The notes under the pieces: model-generated
What the model saw: the letters and a program-made list of their open reading frames with translations, nothing else
The model's database searches: none
Told to the model about the DNA's origin: nothing
IMG/VR virus record: IMGVR_UViG_3300044957_000341
Span: 1 to 56,415 of that record
Direction: 5' to 3' (one strand)
Source: a virus
Length of the DNA: 56,415 nucleotides
Translations under genes and position numbers: made by a program
In this document: positions 35,301-42,815 of the stretch, piece after piece
Layout of the letters: each line of letters starts with the position of its first letter
Numbering within the stretch: position 1 is the stretch's first letter

Positions 35301-38126
35301 AACTCTTTCGTTAACTTGACAGGTGCTAGTTTTAATCAGTTTCAGACCAACTCAATAACTGGTGTAACATTTACGGGACAAACCACTGTAAATGTTGGAT
35401 ACGCCAACTTTTCAAATATTGACCAAACTTCTAACTTACAAGCCCAAATTGTTATTACCGCAACTACGGAGACAGCAGTACCATCATCGATACCGGGTAT
35501 ACCGGGAGTGAACGGGTATGAAGAAAGTTACTTAAAATACCCAACGGACATTGAATACTTCCAAGTCATTACTGGTATGACCGTGGGTAGTTTCTTATCT
35601 ATGTCAAATAACACTACGCCAGGTTTATTTCCTAACGAATACTTACTTCATAGAATTAAGTATGTTACACCTGAATGTGGTATATTACCCGGATATGGAG
35701 GACCTAATTATAACATCAGAACCACTTCACCGGCTTTACAATATATGCCAGGTTACCAAAATTTTGAAGTCGTTATTATGATTAGAGGGGTTGATCCACA
35801 CACTCAAAAACAAAATATTTCATATGATTTGTCTAGAATTTTTGGTTTGACAAGTTTTGGTTTAAATCAAAATTTAATTGTTAGTGGTAGTTATTATTTG
35901 AATGTACCTATACAGGCTTACCCGACAACTCCAAGAAAACCAAAATCACACATTACAGGAAACAATCAGGGTCATAATTTGTATTTTAATTCATATTCAT
36001 TACAAATAAGTGGGCCGTCAGGTTCTAACCCTAATTTTACGGCATTTACATCCACATTACCATATTATTATTTGGCGACTGATGATAATATTTATTCATC
36101 TTACGCACCTTCAGGCAATGTTCCTCCAAACTCTAATAATTTGGCGTCACCAACCAACCCAATTGTATTTCCGTCTCAAAGTACCTTACCATATTATCAA
36201 ACTCAAATAAATCCACCATCACCATTATCGGTAGGTGCTGGTGGAGGTGCTTATTTAAAATCAAACACAAATTTAAATTTATTTGGAATAACTATAGTTA
36301 ATAATCCATTTTCATATCTTGCTCTTGGAGAGGATAGATATTATAACAACGCACCTCCACTTACGAACTTCAATAGACTATATTATTTATATTCACCTGT
36401 TTATTACGGAAACACATCTTTAACTCCAGTAAACTTTACAGATAGGAATAGAATTGTTATGAGAAGTGATCGTATTCCTACCTCAACGAGAGTTGAAAAC
36501 GGGGTCGCATCAACAACGGGATATGGTTTACATCAAAATAATAATTTTACATTTTATTCTGCGAATGGAGAACAAGCACCTGAAATAATTCAGGCGGGAT
36601 TTGACTCAACTGATGGATCACAGGCGGATCTTGACCCCATTACATCTGCTTTAACCGACACACTCCAATGTGAAAATATGGTATCATTACAATGTTATTC
36701 TGGTAGTGGAAATAATGTAGGTATTATACCAGCAGATCAATGCTCAATGCCTCCGGGTCGTGTTGTTAAAGGTTGTTATTGTTTATTAAATAAAGGAGAT
36801 GAGGTTGCAAATAAAAGATGGTATTTAATTGGAGACGCATTTAAATACGACTCAGCTTTATTATTAGAGTGGAAAGTTAGATTTACCTTAAACTTTGCTG
36901 CGTGTAGAGGAGTATTTTCACAAACGTTTCAAAATAATTGGGTAAATGGTGTGTTATATATGTTTTCTTTCAATACTAGAAAATTATTTGGTTTAGATCC
37001 AAACAATCCAAGTTACACTTCAAGAAAATTTTATAAATCGTATTGTGATGATGTTATAATTCATAATGATATTACAAATAATTTCTATTACAGAAGTTCA
37101 CCATGGAATGAGTCAACACAACAATTTGTTGGTAAAGAATCCCCAAATACAAGTGGTTTTATACAAGCATTAATAAATTTCCCCGGACCTGCATATAACG
37201 TGAAACAAATACAATTCCCTACAACCGTGGTTGATTTAGGACCAAGAGATCTATTTGTTAATGAAATTTGCTCTAATCCTTCATTTGGTTCTTATTATGC
37301 AAACCAAACAACCTCAACATCATACCAAGACAATTCAGACATATTACAATTGGCCTTCTTATCTAGAATTTTAAATAACACATTCAGACAAGGTATGCAA
37401 CCCGGTATTTTAGGTAATAACGTTAGAGAAGGTATTGGTGTTAGTGAATTTTTTGATAACGATAGAAAGGGTCAAAGAATTGATGGTGATATCGCTCAAA
37501 TGATATCAATCAACTCTGAATGGAAAGTTTCACCTTTTATTGCAGAAAATTTAATTGGTATTACTAACCCAAATTCATACATATATTTTGGAAATCAAGG
37601 CGGTAATGCGAACCAAACTAAACCTGTTTTTGGTGTATTCTTCTCCTCAAGAACCGACGAGTTTAGATATAGAAGAATTATGTCACCAGGGATTGAGACG
37701 TTCAATCAATTACCTTTAATTCAACAATCATTTGGTTACCCTAAATCTCAATTTGTACCAAATTACAAATGGTCATTAAGAAGTGGGTCTAGTATTTTTG
37801 GTAATGAAAATAACAATTGGTATACGGATAGTGTAAACTCGCAAGCAGGATTTTTTCAAAAACAATATCAAGATGTTGATTTTGACACACCACTTGAGAA
37901 ATATAGAACCACAACTACAAAGTTTGGATTCATAAGTAATTTCACGTCAACAAACCCACTATTACCAAACCCTAACCCATTTAACGTTTTACAAGGGGTT
38001 CCAAGTCCTGTCGTAACACCAATTTCTACTTTTGTTATTGGTGCACCATATCATTTTTATTTCGGGTTGGTAAATGGAAATACCGCAGTGGATAAATTCT
38101 ATAAACTATATGTTGCAGACTTCTAA
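32361..38126 (+). CDS. Giant baseplate protein in the gp7 position, with membrane-like helices
   Basis: 1921 aa, position after gp25 and gp6 as for T4 gp7 (1032 aa); residue-level identity to gp7 was not established. The N-terminal 150 residues hold a carboxypeptidase-regulatory-like beta domain (VIVGRVLVNNGFGIPNARVS, later VKTNESGDFMIFGVPLG). Residues about 593-650 contain very hydrophobic stretches (FFVFNIFTNILIFPLLTLLY, WPILKWVLLFLSI), and 700-724 another (YAILTFASSIVYLAF). These look like three or more membrane helices, unexpected in a baseplate protein. Right after, at about 742-755, comes CTTCECEC, a possible metal site. The C-terminal half is beta-rich with many Asn/Gly and aromatic residues, like receptor-facing tail proteins. 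Stop and next start overlap (TAATG). Confidence 0.7.
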   Translation: MPKSYRIRTQVGVDKYINVELDQDFEFLEILSLKLLSEDVYTRFCSDYGVIVGRVLVNNGFGIPNARVSVFIPLEAEDQLNPIIAELYPYQNLSDRNEEGYRYNLLPKDPSYIGHQATGTFPTRADALMDQSYIEVYDKYYRFSVKTNESGDFMIFGVPLGDQTVVMDVDLSDIGCFSLSPQDLIQQGVATEDQVDGASFKTSTNLDSLPQIVNLNFDVDVRPLWGDTDICQIGITRVDFDLTKLANIKIEPTSVFMGSIISTTNDDALRISCKPKNNTGNLCELIAGEGQIMAIRQTINTDSDGYPILEQYNLENNGKVIDGDGSFLVNLPMNLDYVITDEFGQQILSQDPTKGIPTKGKYRFKFKWVNKEQNLTISDIQSNLENLKKEVGIKNQDYSGNFQRAHFLVPNIKEYGWSTYDKDPLQIKKPTTFNYQISANNNIGPTQIIGPVGLQFVSAPNTSSFIIYINGQQYFGDTNQITIPALSSFYIDGIALNTNQPQNFTFTEYPIELYDVYRSYAFSLDWNDYGNTQMIQEAINCEDRFYEFNYNKVYTTALFLDRYKNGIGRAKHLGIKEIDDRTCASTNNTFPVNDIIRNFDPIFFVFNIFTNILIFPLLTLLYVTHFVAFIWPILKWVLLFLSIKFIKDSYQDAAVAIDTAAEAVNDALSLISFTAAGPVIDPGLTPELIKDTLAAIRDAAYAILTFASSIVYLAFITNAIFDFKNGTWRRLNIPRLGFPMITYNDCTTCECECNTAELDDDVTPQSIQDEIDSQIAESGAGSNLQLATPKSFLAPVNSPGSYEISHPNLNQNPIDSNNPDDGNFSCGGLFNDFQSFSYTLQQQDIDVDLVVRANFDFLRIFSGYDILSSTDPIKLTANEKYLLHAPQPFLWAAKKFNGLNQRWFAIPTSVTYPQKLNEFNTRDKYFTNSGTGVGPNRVKVKVNNSPNDFYDQVLVVLANPGTTNSLGIGEFFSFQDPNLSNSFVNLTGASFNQFQTNSITGVTFTGQTTVNVGYANFSNIDQTSNLQAQIVITATTETAVPSSIPGIPGVNGYEESYLKYPTDIEYFQVITGMTVGSFLSMSNNTTPGLFPNEYLLHRIKYVTPECGILPGYGGPNYNIRTTSPALQYMPGYQNFEVVIMIRGVDPHTQKQNISYDLSRIFGLTSFGLNQNLIVSGSYYLNVPIQAYPTTPRKPKSHITGNNQGHNLYFNSYSLQISGPSGSNPNFTAFTSTLPYYYLATDDNIYSSYAPSGNVPPNSNNLASPTNPIVFPSQSTLPYYQTQINPPSPLSVGAGGGAYLKSNTNLNLFGITIVNNPFSYLALGEDRYYNNAPPLTNFNRLYYLYSPVYYGNTSLTPVNFTDRNRIVMRSDRIPTSTRVENGVASTTGYGLHQNNNFTFYSANGEQAPEIIQAGFDSTDGSQADLDPITSALTDTLQCENMVSLQCYSGSGNNVGIIPADQCSMPPGRVVKGCYCLLNKGDEVANKRWYLIGDAFKYDSALLLEWKVRFTLNFAACRGVFSQTFQNNWVNGVLYMFSFNTRKLFGLDPNNPSYTSRKFYKSYCDDVIIHNDITNNFYYRSSPWNESTQQFVGKESPNTSGFIQALINFPGPAYNVKQIQFPTTVVDLGPRDLFVNEICSNPSFGSYYANQTTSTSYQDNSDILQLAFLSRILNNTFRQGMQPGILGNNVREGIGVSEFFDNDRKGQRIDGDIAQMISINSEWKVSPFIAENLIGITNPNSYIYFGNQGGNANQTKPVFGVFFSSRTDEFRYRRIMSPGIETFNQLPLIQQSFGYPKSQFVPNYKWSLRSGSSIFGNENNNWYTDSVNSQAGFFQKQYQDVDFDTPLEKYRTTTTKFGFISNFTSTNPLLPNPNPFNVLQGVPSPVVTPISTFVIGAPYHFYFGLVNGNTAVDKFYKLYVADF

Positions 38127-39904
38127 TGTACGACGAAAATACAAATATAATATTAGGTGACCGAAGATTTAAAGGGGGTATAAATGTTGATGGGGCTATT
38201 GATGTACCACTAAAACAAAGTACCAAATTAATTAACGAATACGATAGAACAATAAATGTTAATTTAGAAGAACTTTTCGATCAAGAAAGACAAGAATCTA
38301 CAATTTTTAGACCAGTTTGTAAGTATAGTCTTGTTTTTGATAATGCAATTACTGGATCAACTACCTATGTTCCATTTAGAAATAATTTGTATTATACAAA
38401 TGAAATACAAAACACAATCACGTCATTTCCTAATGGAAATGTTGGACAAAGCGCCTTACCAACACCATGGGATGGTTTTCCACAATATTTTGAATTTGAT
38501 TTTATTAGAACTGATAGTGGTGTTGTTGGATACACCGCACCCCCTAGTAACCACATAAATTTTAAACCATTAAGTGCTTCTACATATAATTGGACTCATT
38601 ACATAAGTTATCCATTTGAAAATGATTACACTAAAACTTTAAATCTTATTGAACCAAAGTCAAATAATTCGTGGACATGGGTTGCGTCTCAAGGTATACC
38701 ATTTGTGATACGTGTAGGTTCAGAACAAAACAAAAGGATAATTAGTTTTTATTGTCCATTACCACATGGATTAACTGCGGGTAATTACGTAGAGCTAACT
38801 ATTTCTTATAATGGTGAAAACTACTTTCAAGTGACAAGTTTGGGAACACCAGGATTTGATTCTAATGAATACTATTTTAATTTAGTAAATGTTGGTTATA
38901 TTGGTAACACTTTCCTAACAGGAACTCAAGGGTTTTTAAAAAGAGTTATAAATATTAACAATATTAGTGAAACAAAAAGTGAGTATTATATTAGAAGACA
39001 TAAAATAATAACGGATGTTCAGTGTTCTGTTTTAGTTAATTCGGGTTTTGAGCAAAACGCTTTTAACACCAAAACTAAATTTGAAAAACAAGCTCTAACA
39101 CCCACTCAAGTTGCTAGAACTTCAGTGAAAGAATCTAGTCAGTCATATACCCTAAGTTTTAATTGTGATATCGACGTTCAACCCTATCGAGATAATCAAA
39201 AAAGACCAATTAGTGAGTTGTTTTTTACTACAATATGGCGAGGTTATTTTGGATGGACAAGAAATTTGAAACAAGGATGGTTTTTTAATACATACTTAAA
39301 TAATGGTTCACCATCATCATGGTGGGATCAGTCTAATCCATTATCTAACACCAATATACATCAATTACAATACAATAGTTTATATAATAACACCGGACCA
39401 TTCTATTATAATAGAACATTAACAAGTGGTGACACTATTGATGGGGACTTTTGTGAATGGAATAACTACGATCAACAAGAACGAGTGATTTCCGAAAATA
39501 GACACAAAATCAAATTTAATACAAATTATTTTTATCAAAGTACGGGGTTACTTCCAACAAATCAACTTGGATATTTTTATGATCCACACACCCCAATTCA
39601 AATACGAAGTTTTTCTAGTTATGTTGAGGAAGGGGATGAATCGGTGGTTGGAATTCCTGATTATGCTTACTTTTCACAATTATCAAATAGTTTTAGATGG
39701 AGAGACCTATTACCTTATGGTTATATTGATGAAGATTTTAATGGGGTAGATTTTCCTTTTTTAAATGGGAAACATTATCCATATACAAATATCGTATTTA
39801 GAATAACACCCGAAAATTACAATGTCGATAGTGAATATACACAAGGTATTCTTACACCTGACATAACCCAAATACAAGACCCGATAGTAGATGAATGTGA
39901 ATAA
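38126..39904 (+). CDS. Tail/baseplate protein of unknown family (592 aa)
   Basis: Not recognised at sequence level. It is beta-rich and aromatic, with segments such as YTKTLNLIEPKSNNSWTW and FFTTIWRGYFGWTRNLKQGW, and no membrane segments. Its place after the gp7-position gene is where T4 has gp8, but it is much longer than gp8 (334 aa). Translationally coupled to both neighbours: start overlaps the previous stop (TAATG), and its last 14 bases overlap the next gene. Very likely a structural baseplate or fibre-attachment protein. Confidence 0.6.
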   Translation: MYDENTNIILGDRRFKGGINVDGAIDVPLKQSTKLINEYDRTINVNLEELFDQERQESTIFRPVCKYSLVFDNAITGSTTYVPFRNNLYYTNEIQNTITSFPNGNVGQSALPTPWDGFPQYFEFDFIRTDSGVVGYTAPPSNHINFKPLSASTYNWTHYISYPFENDYTKTLNLIEPKSNNSWTWVASQGIPFVIRVGSEQNKRIISFYCPLPHGLTAGNYVELTISYNGENYFQVTSLGTPGFDSNEYYFNLVNVGYIGNTFLTGTQGFLKRVININNISETKSEYYIRRHKIITDVQCSVLVNSGFEQNAFNTKTKFEKQALTPTQVARTSVKESSQSYTLSFNCDIDVQPYRDNQKRPISELFFTTIWRGYFGWTRNLKQGWFFNTYLNNGSPSSWWDQSNPLSNTNIHQLQYNSLYNNTGPFYYNRTLTSGDTIDGDFCEWNNYDQQERVISENRHKIKFNTNYFYQSTGLLPTNQLGYFYDPHTPIQIRSFSSYVEEGDESVVGIPDYAYFSQLSNSFRWRDLLPYGYIDEDFNGVDFPFLNGKHYPYTNIVFRITPENYNVDSEYTQGILTPDITQIQDPIVDECE

Positions 39905-40700
39905 AGTTAAAATATTACGATCTGACTTAGATAGTTATTTGAACCTTCCTGTTGAAATGACATGGGATTTTTCAGGTAGAGATCAGGCTATTGAGGAATA
40001 TGAAAATACGGTACTAAAAGAAATATTAGGTCAAATTAAAGACTTTGAGGTAATCAGATTTTCACATAAACCATTTGCAAATGAAGATACCGATATTAAT
40101 TATGAATTTAATTTTTATGATAAAATTACACCAATAACCGCAAATACTGTAAACCAATCTAATTGGGGGTCAACTTACATAAACGAAGGTTTTACGGTAG
40201 GAGAGGTTTACTATAATGCGAATTCATTTGTAAAATCCTTTTTCAAGTTGGATTTTTACGACACACCAAATGAAAGGACTCAGAAAAATTATTTTACAAT
40301 TATATTACCTACTCAACAAGGTCTAACACAAAACGTACAATTAGGGCCTCAAATCCCAAATGTTGATATTAAAATACCAACATTTAAGTTGGATTATTTA
40401 GGTGATAAGGAAGGGTTTTTTGTCTATTGGTTAAGAAATAGAGATTATATAAATATAGATACTTTTTATATGAGTGCTAAATTCTTTGATGGTAAATTGG
40501 GGGTATTTGTTGAAATGACAAACAAACCACAATCACAATTGGTACCAAGTAAATTTAGTTTTAATGGAGCGGATTATTTTTATTATAGAGTCAAATTGAA
40601 TTATTCAAATTTTACTTATGAAGTAACTGATGTGAATGGTTTAAATAGAATTGGAGGATCTTTGAATCCGATAAAGTGGTATGAATACGTAAACCCATAA
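39891..40700 (+). CDS. Tail protein of unknown family (269 aa)
   Basis: No family recognised. The first 60 residues look helical (SGRDQAIEEYENTVLKEILG), the rest is beta-rich with aromatic pairs (FFVYWLRNRDY, GADYFYYRVKLNY). It overlaps its upstream neighbour by 14 bp and shares one base of start and stop with its downstream neighbour. Co-expression with wedge and fibre genes makes a structural role likely; no more can be said. Confidence 0.55.
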   Translation: MNVNKVKILRSDLDSYLNLPVEMTWDFSGRDQAIEEYENTVLKEILGQIKDFEVIRFSHKPFANEDTDINYEFNFYDKITPITANTVNQSNWGSTYINEGFTVGEVYYNANSFVKSFFKLDFYDTPNERTQKNYFTIILPTQQGLTQNVQLGPQIPNVDIKIPTFKLDYLGDKEGFFVYWLRNRDYINIDTFYMSAKFFDGKLGVFVEMTNKPQSQLVPSKFSFNGADYFYYRVKLNYSNFTYEVTDVNGLNRIGGSLNPIKWYEYVNP

Positions 40701-41881
40701 TGGATACACAATATTATAAATTTGTAGTCTCACCCGAAAATATAAAAGGTGATTTAATTTCTGTACCATTTACAGGTGAAACGGATATTAAAATTTTAAT
40801 AGATCCGTGCTGTCCGATCACGGCAGAAACTATCACAACGATAACAGGAAACACAGGGTATTATTTACCAATGAGCGAGGTATTATCGGGAGGTACTGAC
40901 GGAAATTCAATACTAACAGGATTAAGTGTTAATTTATTATTAATTCAAAATACTGTGGATATTGGTTATTATTCGGTATTTGATGGTGCAATTTTACAGA
41001 AAGAAGTTCTAACAAATTTCTTATTTAGTGCCGATACTATCACAGATCCTTTAGGTTATTCATATTATTTTTACAATACATCTGACATTGAGTTTGCAAA
41101 ATTTTTACAACAATCAACATATGTAATTGATTGGGGAGATGGATCGCCACAACAACCAATAACAAGCCCACTTCCTGTTTTTCACCAATATCCATCGGGT
41201 AGTAATGTATATACAATAACACTTACATCATATTCTCCGTGGGGTATATCTTATGTTGAAAAAGACGTAGTTGTACCATTTACAGGGACTACAATACCAA
41301 ACCCAAATGGAACCGCTTTTTTTATACCCGCAGGTGGAAGTTGGTCTGCAACTCCAATAAGTTATGATTATATATTTACGGGAAACTCTAACACCAATAT
41401 AAATGATTTTTATAGTTATAACTATACAACAATACCTTTTCTAATTACAGGTTACACCGAGTCATCAATAAGTGAATTGATACAATATGGACCTATAAGT
41501 AGTTTAATTGGTGGAAAGTACGTATATGGACCTGTTACGGGAAATACCGGTCAAGTTGGTGAATTTATAGGACCAGACCCATCAGGAATTTACACCGCAT
41601 ATACTTTAGGTAATATTACTTATTATGATTATGAAGATTTCACAATATATGTTGTTGAGTCTTCAGGTTTTACTCAAAATGATCTTATTCTTAGTGCAAT
41701 AACGAAAAATGAAGCCTTATTAAATGTGGTAGATGAATTACAAGTGTTATCTAATGTTTATGTTGAAAGGGGTGTTTATGCACCATTAGAAAGTGTTATG
41801 AGATTGGGTGAAGTCGATAACGTTGGTGATTTAGAAAAGTACGGATATGGATTCTTTAATGTCGAAAAAATAACGACATAA
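40700..41881 (+). CDS. Tail protein with a PKD-like domain (393 aa)
   Basis: Residues about 139-195 hold the PKD signature: YVIDWGDGSPQQP, then FHQYPSGSNVYTITLT. PKD domains are Ig-like beta modules used as spacers or adhesive units on cell surfaces and in phage fibres. The N-terminus includes a CC pair (DPCCPIT). The C-terminal 80 residues are more helical (LILSAITKNEALLNVVDELQ), ending with a segment that could be an attachment helix. Start overlaps the previous stop. Likely a fibre or fibre-base protein. Confidence 0.65.
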   Translation: MDTQYYKFVVSPENIKGDLISVPFTGETDIKILIDPCCPITAETITTITGNTGYYLPMSEVLSGGTDGNSILTGLSVNLLLIQNTVDIGYYSVFDGAILQKEVLTNFLFSADTITDPLGYSYYFYNTSDIEFAKFLQQSTYVIDWGDGSPQQPITSPLPVFHQYPSGSNVYTITLTSYSPWGISYVEKDVVVPFTGTTIPNPNGTAFFIPAGGSWSATPISYDYIFTGNSNTNINDFYSYNYTTIPFLITGYTESSISELIQYGPISSLIGGKYVYGPVTGNTGQVGEFIGPDPSGIYTAYTLGNITYYDYEDFTIYVVESSGFTQNDLILSAITKNEALLNVVDELQVLSNVYVERGVYAPLESVMRLGEVDNVGDLEKYGYGFFNVEKITT

Positions 41882-41882
41882 C

Positions 41883-41891
41883 TATTTATTA
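41883..41891 (+). promoter_or_regulatory. TATTTATTA motif before the 302-aa tail gene
   Basis: Fifteen nt before the ATG at 41907, one of the few non-overlapping gene joints in tail block B. Confidence 0.45.
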
Positions 41892-41906
41892 AAAAGAAAA
41901 AAAAAT

Positions 41907-42815
41907 ATGGCAACAGGCAGTTATGGGACGGTAAGAGGTTCAGATGTTAGTCCCGAGGATGTAGAAATTATATTAACATATACACCAAGTAGGGATGATA
42001 CAAATAATTTTATTTTGACAACTTTGAACGCTCAGGATGTTCTAAGACCTTATTTTCATAACTCTGATACTGGAGGCAATGCAAATGTTGAAATATTAGG
42101 TGGTTTATACAATTTAAAATTACCGGCAAATCAATTTAATAAATTAGGTATTTACACCCTTTTAATAAGACCCGCCGAAATTAGAACGGTGATTAATGAT
42201 TGTGGTGTTTTATCTGCATTACCAAATGTTAAAGGAATTGTTATTGATATTAACCAAGTCCCAATTGAATATAGAAATAAATTCGTTAATCAAGGTTTAG
42301 TTGGGTTTAGAGTTGAATATTTAAATCCTAGTGGAACCAAGATACCAAACTTTTTTAGAATTATAACCTCATCTTTTTATTGTGAACCTGTTGTTCAAAA
42401 TTTAACAAACACAATTCAAAAATCGATTAGATATCGATATGTTGATGGTGCGACTAATTTAATTTTCTGTACACTATCACCATCATCGTCACCAACAAAC
42501 AAACCAAATGCGACACCATATATTGGTCAACCCAATCAAAATATTATTATTACAAATACATACTTTAATCCAATAACTACTGAAATAGAAATTGTTGACC
42601 AAGACATCTCAACATTGGCAATTGCGTTGTATGGTAATCAAACTAAATCTATTGATGACGGAATCTACACCATTTACGATTCTAATAATAACATATATAA
42701 ACAATACAACCTTTATGAGATTAAAGACCAATTCAATACTTTATTGTATGAGGTTAGACAAGATAGGGGTACTAACATAGATTTCAGTAAAAGTTTTACT
42801 AATATAACGGCATAA
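41907..42815 (+). CDS. Tail protein of unknown family (302 aa)
   Basis: Not recognised. Compact mixed protein with LPANQFNKLGIYTLLIRPAE and VKGIVIDINQVPIEYRN, followed by a Ser/Pro-rich spacer (SPSSSPTNKPNATP) at about residues 191-205 and a beta-rich end. The spacer suggests two separately folding parts. It shares a TAATG junction with the 996-aa gene downstream. A collar, adaptor or fibre-attachment role is possible but only inferred. Confidence 0.55.
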   Translation: MATGSYGTVRGSDVSPEDVEIILTYTPSRDDTNNFILTTLNAQDVLRPYFHNSDTGGNANVEILGGLYNLKLPANQFNKLGIYTLLIRPAEIRTVINDCGVLSALPNVKGIVIDINQVPIEYRNKFVNQGLVGFRVEYLNPSGTKIPNFFRIITSSFYCEPVVQNLTNTIQKSIRYRYVDGATNLIFCTLSPSSSPTNKPNATPYIGQPNQNIIITNTYFNPITTEIEIVDQDISTLAIALYGNQTKSIDDGIYTIYDSNNNIYKQYNLYEIKDQFNTLLYEVRQDRGTNIDFSKSFTNITA

